Part shown: positions 44,965-52,528 of the stretch, one piece after another
Layout: the number at the start of each line of letters is the position of its first letter
Numbering within the stretch: the stretch's first letter is position 1
Assembly (NCBI RefSeq): GCF_900141835.1
Contig: NZ_FQZD01000023.1
Coordinates: forward strand, 1 to 59,303
Origin: Propionispora hippei DSM 15287
GTDB lineage: Bacteria; Bacillota; Negativicutes; Propionisporales; Propionisporaceae
Direction of reading: 5' to 3'
DNA: 59,303 nucleotides
The notes under the pieces: model-generated
Database searches by the model: none
What the model was told of the DNA's origin: nothing
The model's input: the letters and a program-made list of their open reading frames with translations, nothing else
Translations under genes and position numbers: made by a program

Positions 44965-46350
44965 TTGAATAAGTATTACGTACTGGATACGAACGTACTG
45001 CTTCACTCTCCTCAGTCACTATTTGCTTTCAATGAACATACCGTCATTATTCCTGAAGTTGTTCTCGAAGAATTAGACCGCTTTAAAAGTGAATCCAGCG
45101 ACCGCGGCGCCAACAGCCGCGAGGTCAGCCGGATTCTTGACCGGTTTCGCACACAAGGCAACCTGCTGGCCGGTGTTCCCTTTTCCGAGCAGGGAGGGAG
45201 CTTGCGCATCGAAACCAATCATCTGGACACCACACTGCCGCCTCATTGGGACCGCAGCAAAGGCGATAACCGTATTCTCCAGGTTTGCAAGGGCTTTATG
45301 GAACAAGGCCACCCCACTATCCTGGTAAGCCGTGATACCAATATGCGGGTCAAGGCGACCATTCTGAAGATACAGGCAGAGGATTACCTGAACGATAAAG
45401 TCGCCAGTATTGAAAAACAGTATACCGGCCGTCTGGTCGTATACACCTCCTCGGAGATCATCAATACCTTCCATGACGACGATGGGCATACCATTTCCCC
45501 CGAGGCTTTGTTCGTCTACGATGAACCCAGCCATACAATAGTTCCGGCGACACTGGAAACCAATCAGTTTCTCCTCATCAAGTCCACCGATAATGAGCGC
45601 CATACCGCGCTGGGACGGTTTGACGGAAAACAGGTCGTCCATCTTCGTTACGCCAACCGCAATCCTTTCGGCGTGATTCCCCGCAACATTGGCCAGATCT
45701 TTATGCAAGAGTGCTTGATGATGAGCGCCGCCGAAGCCCCGCTGGTCATTATCAAGGGGCCGGCCGGGACCGCCAAGACCTTCTACGCCCTGGCGGTGGG
45801 CCTCTATAAACAGCTCGAGTGCCGCCCCCGGGATTACCACCACCTCTTAATCTGCCGACCCAATATTCCGATGGATGAGGACATCGGATTTCTGCCCGGT
45901 TCGGAAAAAGAAAAAATTGATCCCTATATGAGGGCTATACGGGATAATCTCTTTTTGCTGCTGGCCGGCCACAATATGACGGAGGCCAAGGAAATCGCCC
46001 AGGCTGAGGACACCGTGCAAATGCTGTTTGACAAACGGACCATTCAAACCGAAGCACTGGCTTATCAGCGGGGGCGTTCGCTGCAAAAATACTGGATGAT
46101 CCTGGACGAAATGCAAAACTCCACGCCCCGGCAGGCTAAAGGGGTGATCACCCGTCCCGGGCTGGGCACGAAAATCATTCTGCTGGGCGACCCGGAACAA
46201 ATTGACCATCCTTTCCTCGACAGCCGCTCCAACGGCCTGTCCTATGCCAGTGAAAAAATGCGCGGTTCCAAACTATGCTTCCAGGTAACGCTGCAGCATG
46301 ACGAGTGCGAGCGGTCACCGCTGGCTGCCGAAGCAGCCCTGCGCTTATAA
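44965..46350 (+). CDS. PIN-domain / PhoH-like ATPase (YlaK type)
   Basis: 461 residues. N-terminal PIN nuclease domain (about 1-140): YVLDTNVLLHSP, VVLEELDRFK, SKGDNRILQVC and LVSRDTNMRVKA supply the conserved acidic residues. C-terminal PhoH ATPase (about 240-455): IIKGPAGTAKTFYALAVG (Walker A) and WMILDEMQNSTP (Walker B). The fusion corresponds to PhoH2/YlaK proteins, proposed RNA helicase-nucleases. Start TTG with GAGGG upstream. Despite its name and its place beside phoR, I see no Pho box before it. Confidence 0.93.
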   Translation: MNKYYVLDTNVLLHSPQSLFAFNEHTVIIPEVVLEELDRFKSESSDRGANSREVSRILDRFRTQGNLLAGVPFSEQGGSLRIETNHLDTTLPPHWDRSKGDNRILQVCKGFMEQGHPTILVSRDTNMRVKATILKIQAEDYLNDKVASIEKQYTGRLVVYTSSEIINTFHDDDGHTISPEALFVYDEPSHTIVPATLETNQFLLIKSTDNERHTALGRFDGKQVVHLRYANRNPFGVIPRNIGQIFMQECLMMSAAEAPLVIIKGPAGTAKTFYALAVGLYKQLECRPRDYHHLLICRPNIPMDEDIGFLPGSEKEKIDPYMRAIRDNLFLLLAGHNMTEAKEIAQAEDTVQMLFDKRTIQTEALAYQRGRSLQKYWMILDEMQNSTPRQAKGVITRPGLGTKIILLGDPEQIDHPFLDSRSNGLSYASEKMRGSKLCFQVTLQHDECERSPLAAEAALRL

Positions 46351-46387
46351 AAAAGAGGTTGTTGCAAGTTATTGCAACAACCTCTTT
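46351..46387. terminator. Terminator after the PhoH-like gene
   Basis: AAAGAGGTTGTTGCAA / TTGCAACAACCTCTTT stem, four-base loop. The T run is better on the minus strand, so it may also act on leftward transcripts. Confidence 0.8.
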
Positions 46388-46394
46388 CCGTTCC

Positions 46395-46575
46395 CCGTTT
46401 TGGCCTTTTCCGGAAACATACGTTCCGAAGGATGAAAAATTGCTGGCTTCCGTTAAGAAATCCGTTTGTTTGAGCGAAGCGAGTTTACGGATTTTAGGAG
46501 GCCGACAATTTTTCAAGTATGTTGGAGGACAGGCCTAGCCTTTTTGGTCCTTTTGGGGCAATGCCAAAAGGACGA
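46395..46575. repeat. Repeat family D, copy D2
   Basis: Reverse-oriented match of D1: AAATCCGT and ACGGATTT flank GAGCGAAGCGAGTT (46472-46485), with CGTTAAG, GGCCTAGCC and a closing CCTTTTGG / CCAAAAGG hairpin in mirrored order. Minus-strand translation across it gives the same KLASLKQTDFL string as across D1, a false gene. Confidence 0.8.
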
Positions 46576-46632
46576 CAAGCTATTTTGCCACACATCTGGC
46601 CTGTTACCAGCAAATAATATCACCACAGAGAT

Positions 46633-47601
46633 TTATTCCTGCAGCGCCTTTTTCAGGTTAACCAGATTCTCCCGCATAACGGTCACATAGTTTTTACCTT
46701 GCTTCAATTCGTCTTCGCCGAGACTCTCTACCGGATTAAGCACCAACAGGCCGGCACCGGTTTCTTTCGAGATGGTCTGGGCCAGCTTGGGGCTGACAAC
46801 GGTCTCGAAGAATATGTATTTTACGTTATGTTCGCGGCAGAACTGCACCACATTGGCCATTTTTTCCGGCGTCGGTTCACTGTCCGGCGAAAGTCCCATG
46901 ATGGCAACCTGCTGCAGATTGTACCGTTTAGCCAGATAGCCAAAGGCGGCATGACTTGTAACAATATCCCGGCTGGACACGTTGGCCAGCGTCGTCCGGT
47001 ATTCCTGATCCAAAGCTTGCAATTCGGCTTTGAATTTTTCGCCGTTCTGTTCATAATATGCCTTATTCTCAGGATCAGCCTCACTCAGGGCCTGCACAAT
47101 CGTATCCACTTCCTGCTGAGCCGCAACAGGGTCCAGCCATACGTGAACATCCATATGTTCATGCTGGGCGTCTTTAGCCGCATGCTTCGCTTCCTGCCCG
47201 TCAGCTTCCTCCTCTTCGGCCGGTCCTTCCATCAGTTGAATACCCCGGCTGACCTCCACGGCCTTCGCGTCCCCCAGCACATCCGGCTTTAGCAGCTTAT
47301 CCACTGGTTCCAATCCGGCATTCTGGTATAAAAAGAGTTTGGCGGTCTTTATCTTGGCCAGGTCTTTAGGACTTGGCTCCCAGTCGTGAGGTTCGGCACC
47401 GGGCGGAATGAGCATGCTGACCTCTGCCTTATCACCGGCTACCTGCCTGGCAAACTCATACACCGGATACATGGTGGTCACTACCTTCAGGCCCGAACCC
47501 GCCGTAGCGGTACTGTCGGCCTGTTTGCCGCAGCCTGAGAGAAAAAGCGCTCCGGCCGCCACAACTGCCACAATCATCCATACTAAGCGAACTGACTTCA
47601 T
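46633..47601 (-). CDS. znuA: Zinc/manganese ABC transporter substrate-binding lipoprotein (ZnuA/AdcA type)
   Basis: 322 residues. Lipobox LFLSGC (about 19-24), then cluster A-1 family motifs: VVTTMYPVYEFARQVAGDKAEVSMLIPPGAEPHDWEPSP (metal ligand His in EPHDWEP), MDVHVWLDP (second His), SHAAFGYLAKRYNLQQ (third) and the C-terminal acidic VNPVESL-like LNPVESLGEDE. A charged loop with several His (about 130-155, EEEEADGQEAKHAAKDAQHEH) is typical of zinc rather than manganese carriers. No permease or ATPase gene is adjacent, so the binding protein stands alone here. A perfect palindrome overlaps its transcription start. Confidence 0.92.
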   Translation of the reverse strand: MKSVRLVWMIVAVVAAGALFLSGCGKQADSTATAGSGLKVVTTMYPVYEFARQVAGDKAEVSMLIPPGAEPHDWEPSPKDLAKIKTAKLFLYQNAGLEPVDKLLKPDVLGDAKAVEVSRGIQLMEGPAEEEEADGQEAKHAAKDAQHEHMDVHVWLDPVAAQQEVDTIVQALSEADPENKAYYEQNGEKFKAELQALDQEYRTTLANVSSRDIVTSHAAFGYLAKRYNLQQVAIMGLSPDSEPTPEKMANVVQFCREHNVKYIFFETVVSPKLAQTISKETGAGLLVLNPVESLGEDELKQGKNYVTVMRENLVNLKKALQE

Positions 47602-47622
47602 AACATCCTCCTTGATCTTTGG

Positions 47623-47644
47623 TTAATAAGAATATTCTTATTAA
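47623..47644. promoter_or_regulatory. Perfect 22-base palindrome, operator of znuA
   Basis: Half-site TTAATAAGAAT followed by its exact complement. It begins right after the -10 box and covers the expected transcription start. The position suits a metal-dependent repressor (Zur/Fur-like or another family); the sequence does not match the B. subtilis Zur box closely. Confidence 0.7.
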
Positions 47645-47673
47645 AGTATAGAGTAAAAAAAATCCTTCGTCAA
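47645..47673 (-). promoter_or_regulatory. znuA promoter
   Basis: Minus strand TTGACG (47668-47673), 17 bases, TATACT (47645-47650). Confidence 0.7.
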
Positions 47674-47707
47674 GCTAGATGAGAATTTTTTTCGTTTAGC
47701 TTGACAA

Positions 47708-47737
47708 GCAACCCCCCGGCCTCAGCCGGGGGGTTGC
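47708..47737. terminator. GC-rich hairpin after the small membrane protein gene
   Basis: GCAACCCCCCGGC / GCCGGGGGGTTGC with a four-base loop. It lacks a T tract but is very stable. It separates the leftward phoU-small gene side from znuA. Confidence 0.65.
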
Positions 47738-47772
47738 AAGAAGGTTAATGATATATCCGAAAAAAAGTGTCC

Positions 47773-47916
47773 TTAATCCAGCAGTTCATCCTTTACATAT
47801 TTTGCTGCCGAGTAAAGCAGAACTCCTGCCGCCACCATTTTCACAATGGCGGGCATATCCATATCGGAATGCCGGCGTCTGGAACAATGACGTTGTTTTA
47901 TCATTCTTTCAAACAT
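47773..47916 (-). CDS. Small putative membrane protein, 47 residues
   Basis: Short frame with a strong ribosome binding site (GAGGAGGTGG) before the ATG at 47916. The protein begins MFERMIKQRHCSRRRHSDMD (basic), followed by a hydrophobic stretch (IVKMVAAGVLLYSAAKYV, about 24-41) and an acidic end KDELLD. It looks like a single-pass or amphipathic small membrane protein. I do not recognise the family. It lies between phoU and znuA on the minus strand. A real gene is likely because of the start signal and composition, but there is no homology evidence. Confidence 0.6.
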   Translation of the reverse strand: MFERMIKQRHCSRRRHSDMDMPAIVKMVAAGVLLYSAAKYVKDELLD

Positions 47917-48040
47917 AACACCACCTCCTCAGCTACTATTGTAACCAATCTTGAATGCTGGCAGACAAGAAAAAAATGTGAATTTATCCGATGGCTAAGC
48001 CTCGGAGGATGCCAAAACACCCGCCGAAGCAAGTCTCCGT

Positions 48041-48700
48041 CTACTTTTTGCGAAGCCGTTCGCCGGTAGCCAGATAAATCGTCCACTCGGCAATGTTGGT
48101 GGCATGATCGGCAATGCGCTCCAGGTATCTGGCCACAAACAGAATTTGCGTGGCCTGGCTGATGGTGGCCGGCTTTTCCATCATGTAAGTCAACAGTTCG
48201 CGAACAACCTGATGATACAGTGAATCCACTGCATCGTCAGCCTGGCACACTTCCTCCGACTGCGCTACATTCAATGTCGTATAGGCCTCCAGCGAATCCT
48301 GCAGCATCTTTTGAGCCAGTTTGGCCATGCGCGGTATATCCATCAATGGCTTAATTAACGGCTCATCGGCAATTTTCAGAGTGATTTTAGCAATATCATA
48401 TGCATGGTCTCCCATGCGCTCCAAATCAGTAGTAATCTTCAGCCCGGTGCCGATGATGCGAAGATCGCGGGCCAGCGGCTGCTGCCGGGCGATTAAGACC
48501 ATGCACTTGTCCTCAATATCAATTTCCAGCCCGTCGATGGCGTCATCCCCTTCCATGACCTTACGGGCCAGGGCGCGGTCCTGGGTAGAAAGGGAGAGCA
48601 CCGCTTCTTCAATCGCCCGGACCACCATATGGCCCATTTGCAAAATCTCCTGTCGCAGCGCCTCCAATTCCTGATTATAACCTTGTCTGGTACTTGGCAT
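48041..48700 (-). CDS. phoU: Phosphate signalling complex protein PhoU
   Basis: 219 residues, the normal length, as two repeated three-helix bundles. Each half shows the E-x-x-x-D metal-binding pattern: VMEGDDAIDGLEIDIEDKCM and MERMGDHAYDIAKI in the first, VCQADDAVDSLYHQVVREL and LERIADHATNIAEW in the second. It links the Pst transporter to PhoR and damps the Pho response. It follows pstB by 27 bases. Confidence 0.97.
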   Translation of the reverse strand: MPSTRQGYNQELEALRQEILQMGHMVVRAIEEAVLSLSTQDRALARKVMEGDDAIDGLEIDIEDKCMVLIARQQPLARDLRIIGTGLKITTDLERMGDHAYDIAKITLKIADEPLIKPLMDIPRMAKLAQKMLQDSLEAYTTLNVAQSEEVCQADDAVDSLYHQVVRELLTYMMEKPATISQATQILFVARYLERIADHATNIAEWTIYLATGERLRKK

Positions 48701-48727
48701 GCTTTTCCCTCCTCCAAAGCGTTCTCA

Positions 48728-49483
48728 TTAACCGAACCGCCCGGTAATATAATCCTCGGTCCGTTTATCCTGCGGCTTGGTAAAAATAGCATCGGTCTTG
48801 CCGTGCTCCACCAGTTCGCCGTTTAAGAAAAAGGCGGTCTGATCCGATACCCGGGCCGCCTGCTGCATATTATGCGTTACCATAATGATGGTATACCTGT
48901 TTTTCAGCTCGGTAACCAATTCTTCAATCTTCATCGTCGATATGGGATCAAGAGCCGAACAGGGTTCGTCCATCAGCAGCACTTCCGGTTCTACAGCCAG
49001 CAGACGGGCGATACAGAGACGCTGTTGCTGGCCGCCTGACATACCCATAGCCGACTGATGCAGGCGGTCTTTCACCTCTTCCCACAACGCCGCGCCTGTG
49101 AGGCTACGTTCCACAATATCGGCCAGCGTCGCTTTATTGGTGATGCCATGAATCCGCGGCCCGTAAGCGACATTATCAAAAATCGACATGGGAAAGGGAT
49201 TGGGGCGCTGAAATACCATCCCCACCCGTTTGCGCAGCATAACCACGTCGGTTCCCGGCTGCAGCACATTCACGCCGTCCAATAAAATCTCGCCTTCGAT
49301 CCGGACATTCTCGACCAGATCATTCATCCGGTTGATTGTCTTAATAAAGGTGGATTTACCGCAACCCGACGGTCCGATCAGGGCCAGCACACTGTTTTTT
49401 ACCACACCGAGGGAAATCTTCTTCAACGCCAGCATATCCCCATAATATAACTTCAATTTATTCGCCTGTATTTTATAGTCCAT
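48728..49483 (-). CDS. pstB: Phosphate ABC transporter ATP-binding protein PstB
   Basis: 251 residues. Walker [18 protein letters not shown] (about 36-52), Q-loop [24 protein letters not shown], signature [16 protein letters not shown], Walker [14 protein letters not shown] and switch His in VTHNM. It energises PstCA. It sits with phoU under a separate Pho-box promoter rather than in the pstSCA unit. Confidence 0.98.
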   Translation of the reverse strand: MDYKIQANKLKLYYGDMLALKKISLGVVKNSVLALIGPSGCGKSTFIKTINRMNDLVENVRIEGEILLDGVNVLQPGTDVVMLRKRVGMVFQRPNPFPMSIFDNVAYGPRIHGITNKATLADIVERSLTGAALWEEVKDRLHQSAMGMSGGQQQRLCIARLLAVEPEVLLMDEPCSALDPISTMKIEELVTELKNRYTIIMVTHNMQQAARVSDQTAFFLNGELVEHGKTDAIFTKPQDKRTEDYITGRFG

Positions 49484-49566
49484 TTTGACTATACCCTCCT
49501 GCTAGCGGACCGTCTACATAGATGGTCCACCAGGTGTTTTGAGCGGTGTTGCCGCCTATATTGTGC

Positions 49567-49610
49567 ACTATACCATAAATGCAGGGGCCTGATTGTTAAG
49601 TTTTGATTAA
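49567..49610 (-). promoter_or_regulatory. pstB promoter with two Pho boxes
   Basis: Minus strand TTAATC (49605-49610) and TTAACA (49594-49599), 11 bases apart, then 21 bases to TATAGT (49567-49572). Same layout as pstS and pstC. Confidence 0.65.
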
Positions 49611-49612
49611 AA

Positions 49613-49656
49613 TTAAAAAAGCGCGAACCGGCCGGATGTAATCCTTAGGTTCGCGC
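49613..49656 (-). terminator. Terminator after phoB
   Basis: Minus strand GCGCGAACC / GGTTCGCGC stem with a run of six T. Repeat A2 lies between this terminator and the phoB stop. Confidence 0.8.
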
Positions 49657-49671
49657 TGATGCTGTAAGTAC

Positions 49672-49837
49672 TAGGGAATCGCTGATTTAATGAGCCGGCC
49701 TGGCGAGAGATTTTTTCGTCCGGCCAGGAAGTAAAATCGCAGGAATAGCAGTCTCTATTTCAAGGCTTTACTTGACGTAGCCAGACGGAAAAAAATCCGG
49801 CCAGGATGTGCTGTGTGAACAAGTCAGCGGTTCCCTA
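49672..49837. repeat. Repeat family A, full copy A2
   Basis: 166 bases with inverted ends TAGGGAATCGCTGA and TCAGCGGTTCCCTA and internal inverted segments (GGCCTGGCGAGAGATTTTTT against AAAAAAATCCGGCCAGG). Its right end supplies the TAG stop of phoB. It has no coding capacity and looks like a non-autonomous palindromic element. Confidence 0.85.
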
Positions 49838-50527
49838 GATTTCCCGGAACCGGTAACCGACACCGCGCACTGTTTCAATCGCCTCGGCAACCTCGCTGTC
49901 TTCCGCCAGCTTGGCCCGCAGGTGCCGGACATGGACGTCGACCGTCCGGGTATCGCCAAAGTACTCATAGCCCCATACTTTTTCGAGAAGCTGTTCTCTG
50001 GTATATACTTTCCCGATATTTGTAACAAATAATTTCAAAAGTTCATATTCCTTCGGGGTAAGTTCCAGCTTTGTCTTGTTGAGAAACACTTCATAACGGC
50101 TGAAGTGAAACCGCAGACGGCTAACGGTAAGCTCACCAGTGCCGGCCGGCTCCTTCTGACTGCGCCGCAGCACGGCCTTTACCCGGGCCACCAGTTCACG
50201 GGGACTGAACGGCTTGGTCATATAATCATCAGCCCCCAGCTCAAGACCGATGATCTTATCAATCTCTTCTGTCTTGGCTGTCAGCATAATAATCGGAATA
50301 CCGGCCGTAGCCTGTTGGCTCTTTAGGCTCCGGCACACCTCCAGACCATCCAGTTCGGGCAGCATCAAGTCAAGCACGATCAAATCCGGCTTGTTCTGTC
50401 GGGCCGTCTGTAAAGCAACAGTCCCGTTATCCGCCTCTAAAACCGCGTACCCTTCCTTTTGCAAATTAAACTTTACCAGCTCCCGTATGGCTACTTCATC
50501 ATCGACTACAAGAATGTTGCCTGTCAT
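49835..50527 (-). CDS. phoB: Phosphate regulon response regulator PhoB/PhoP
   Basis: 230 residues from the ATG at 50527 (AAGGAG upstream). Receiver with ILVVDDE (5-11), Asp53 in VLDLMLPELDGLEVC, MLTAKTEEIDKI and MTKPFSPRELVARVKAVLRRS; winged helix with LTPKEYELLKLFV, VWGYEYFGDTRTVDVHVRHLRAKL and VRGVGYRFREI at the end. The last codon is followed directly by the terminal bases of repeat A2, which provide the stop. It probably binds the TTAACA repeats of this island. Confidence 0.93.
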   Translation of the reverse strand: MTGNILVVDDEVAIRELVKFNLQKEGYAVLEADNGTVALQTARQNKPDLIVLDLMLPELDGLEVCRSLKSQQATAGIPIIMLTAKTEEIDKIIGLELGADDYMTKPFSPRELVARVKAVLRRSQKEPAGTGELTVSRLRFHFSRYEVFLNKTKLELTPKEYELLKLFVTNIGKVYTREQLLEKVWGYEYFGDTRTVDVHVRHLRAKLAEDSEVAEAIETVRGVGYRFREI

Positions 50528-50605
50528 GTCATCACTACTCCTTACTGACTGGCCAGTTATCAGAGGTGTCATGAATAATATGGCATTCATGGTGCTTTCA
50601 TTTAA

Positions 50606-50635
50606 ATAAAAACCAGGTTAGATAACCTGGTTTTT
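50606..50635 (-). terminator. Terminator after hup
   Basis: AAAAACCAGGTTA / TAACCTGGTTTTT stem with a short loop and T-rich ends. Confidence 0.9.
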
Positions 50636-50651
50636 GAGACTGCCACTTATT

Positions 50652-50924
50652 TTAATTCACGGCATCCTTTAAGCCTTTGCCAGCCTTGAAGACCGGGTTT
50701 TTAGAAGCCGGAATAGTAATCTCGGCACCGGTTTGAGGATTACGGCCCTTTCTTTCTTCACGGGTTTTTACCTCGAAAGTACCAAACCCGATCACCTGTA
50801 CTTTATCATTCTGGGCCAAAGCTTCTTCAATAGTAGTAAACAGGGCGTTGATGGCCTTCTCTGCATCCTTCTTGGTTAAATCGGATTTTTCAGCAACGCT
50901 GGCTACTAATTCAGTTTTATTCAC
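50652..50924 (-). CDS. hup: HU-family DNA-binding protein
   Basis: 90 residues, start GTG with GAGGAGG upstream. It has the whole HU fold: [28 protein letters not shown] at the start, [25 protein letters not shown] in the middle (beta arm with the N-P tip) and [12 protein letters not shown] at the end. It compacts DNA as a dimer. It follows mazG as in other spore formers and has its own terminator. The S4-domain gene that usually comes next is not found here. Confidence 0.98.
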   Translation of the reverse strand: MNKTELVASVAEKSDLTKKDAEKAINALFTTIEEALAQNDKVQVIGFGTFEVKTREERKGRNPQTGAEITIPASKNPVFKAGKGLKDAVN

Positions 50925-51030
50925 AAATCCATCCTCCTCACGAAAATCGTTACGAATAGCATTATTCGCTGTTCATATTTTTATTCCTGTCTAATAGCAA
51001 AAAATTTACCTAAAATCAGTAATTTTTTTA

Positions 51031-52512
51031 TTATTTTTTGGAAAATTCCCCGTTTTTCACCTCATCTTTCTTCGCTTGCTCCCAAAATTCATCTAATTCA
51101 GCCAGTGTAAACTTGTCCCAACTGCAATTAGCAAGGGTTACCTGCCGTTCGACATAAGCAAACCGATTAACAAATTTATTGTTCGTCCGGGTCAAGGCAA
51201 TTTCCGCATCAACGGTTAAAAAGCGCGCCAGATTGACGACGGTAAACAGGACATCACCCAATTCCTCTTCCACAGCCGGACCCTGACCTTCCTGCACGGC
51301 TTCCCGCAGCTCAGCAAGTTCCTCCGATAATTTTTCCCAAACAGGAGCAATATTATCCCAATCGAAGCCAACTTTAGCTGCTTTTGCCTGCAATTTGGCC
51401 GCCCGCGCCAGGGCTGGAAAATGAATTGGAATGCCGTCGAGCACCGACTTTTGTCCGGCATGGCTTTTTTCCCGTTTTTTGATGGCTTCCCAGTTGACCA
51501 CCACTTCCGCGGCGTCCCGTACCGAAATGTCGCCAAACACGTGAGGATGGCGACGGATCATCTTTTCCACCACCTGGTCAACCACATCCTGCATAGAAAA
51601 AGCACCGGTTTCTTCCGCCACTCGGGCGTGAAAGACAATCTGCAGCAAAAGATCGCCCAACTCTTCGCACAGCTTGTCCCGGTCACCCAGTTCGATAGCC
51701 TCCAGAACCTCATAGACTTCTTCCAACAGGTATTTCCGCAGGGTGGCATGATCCTGTTCCCGGTCCCATACACAGCCTTCCGGTGAACGCAGCTTGGCCA
51801 TGACCTCTACCAGCGGCTCTACGCTAAACCGCTGCTGCGTATCCGGCACGGCAGGCACGTACACGCTGGTCAGATGATCAATAAACGGCAGCCTGTCCAG
51901 TTCATACAGCGGCACCGTCAGCAGCTTTTCATCCGTCAGTCCCAGATTTTGCACGACGGTGATCAACACATCGTCGGGGTAAAAATCCATTAAGGACAGC
52001 TTGGTTTCCGAAGCTACCTGGCGATTGTAAACCTGTGTCACCACCAGTGCCGTCCGCCGATCCGGTGCCACCTGCCCGATATCGGCCGCATCCAGCACGG
52101 TAATGCCGTCAATCGGATCAACCCCCAGTCGGGTGTACAGGACCTCCAGAAAGCTCATGCCCGGCAAGACCGTTACCGGGATGTTCCGCTCCTTGGCCAT
52201 TTGCTGAATAAGCGTTACCGTTTTTTCAGCAACCAGCGGACTGCCCGGCACGGCGTAAACCACTGACTTCTCGACCGCCTGCCACAGACAATCGGCCGCG
52301 ATCGCCTCATAGACTTCAGCAAAACTGTCTTTTTCCTCATACAGGTAATCATAGCTGATAAACCGGATACCCCGCTTCTCCAGCTCGTTTACCGTCGGAT
52401 GCTTGGCCGTGCGCAGCAGCAAGGAGTCCGCTTGCGTAAGCCGTTCCAGCGTATCGAGTGTCAAAAGACCGAAAGAGCCTGGTCCCAGACCGATGATAGT
52501 AATATCCCCCAT
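51031..52512 (-). CDS. mazG: Tetrapyrrole methylase-like / MazG nucleotide pyrophosphohydrolase fusion
   Basis: 493 residues, the YabN architecture. N-terminal methylase-like domain (1-225; IIGLGPGSFGLLTLDTLERL, YAVPGSPLVAEKTV, GMSFLEVLYTRLG), then two MazG units (about 235-340 with LRSPEGCVWDREQDHATLRKYLLEEVYEVLEAI and about 365-470 with EELAELREAV and EEELGDVLFTVVNLARF). The E-E-x-x-E and E-x-x-D metal sites are present in both. It clears noncanonical NTPs; the methylase part has no known substrate. It lies 16 bases after spoVB. Confidence 0.96.
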   Translation of the reverse strand: MGDITIIGLGPGSFGLLTLDTLERLTQADSLLLRTAKHPTVNELEKRGIRFISYDYLYEEKDSFAEVYEAIAADCLWQAVEKSVVYAVPGSPLVAEKTVTLIQQMAKERNIPVTVLPGMSFLEVLYTRLGVDPIDGITVLDAADIGQVAPDRRTALVVTQVYNRQVASETKLSLMDFYPDDVLITVVQNLGLTDEKLLTVPLYELDRLPFIDHLTSVYVPAVPDTQQRFSVEPLVEVMAKLRSPEGCVWDREQDHATLRKYLLEEVYEVLEAIELGDRDKLCEELGDLLLQIVFHARVAEETGAFSMQDVVDQVVEKMIRRHPHVFGDISVRDAAEVVVNWEAIKKREKSHAGQKSVLDGIPIHFPALARAAKLQAKAAKVGFDWDNIAPVWEKLSEELAELREAVQEGQGPAVEEELGDVLFTVVNLARFLTVDAEIALTRTNNKFVNRFAYVERQVTLANCSWDKFTLAELDEFWEQAKKDEVKNGEFSKK

Positions 52513-52528
52513 AATATGCCATTCTCCT

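Noticed and set aside
46175..46516. 113-codon minus-strand frame near the end of the PhoH-like gene
   Set aside because: It is antisense to the PhoH-like gene and runs through repeat D2.
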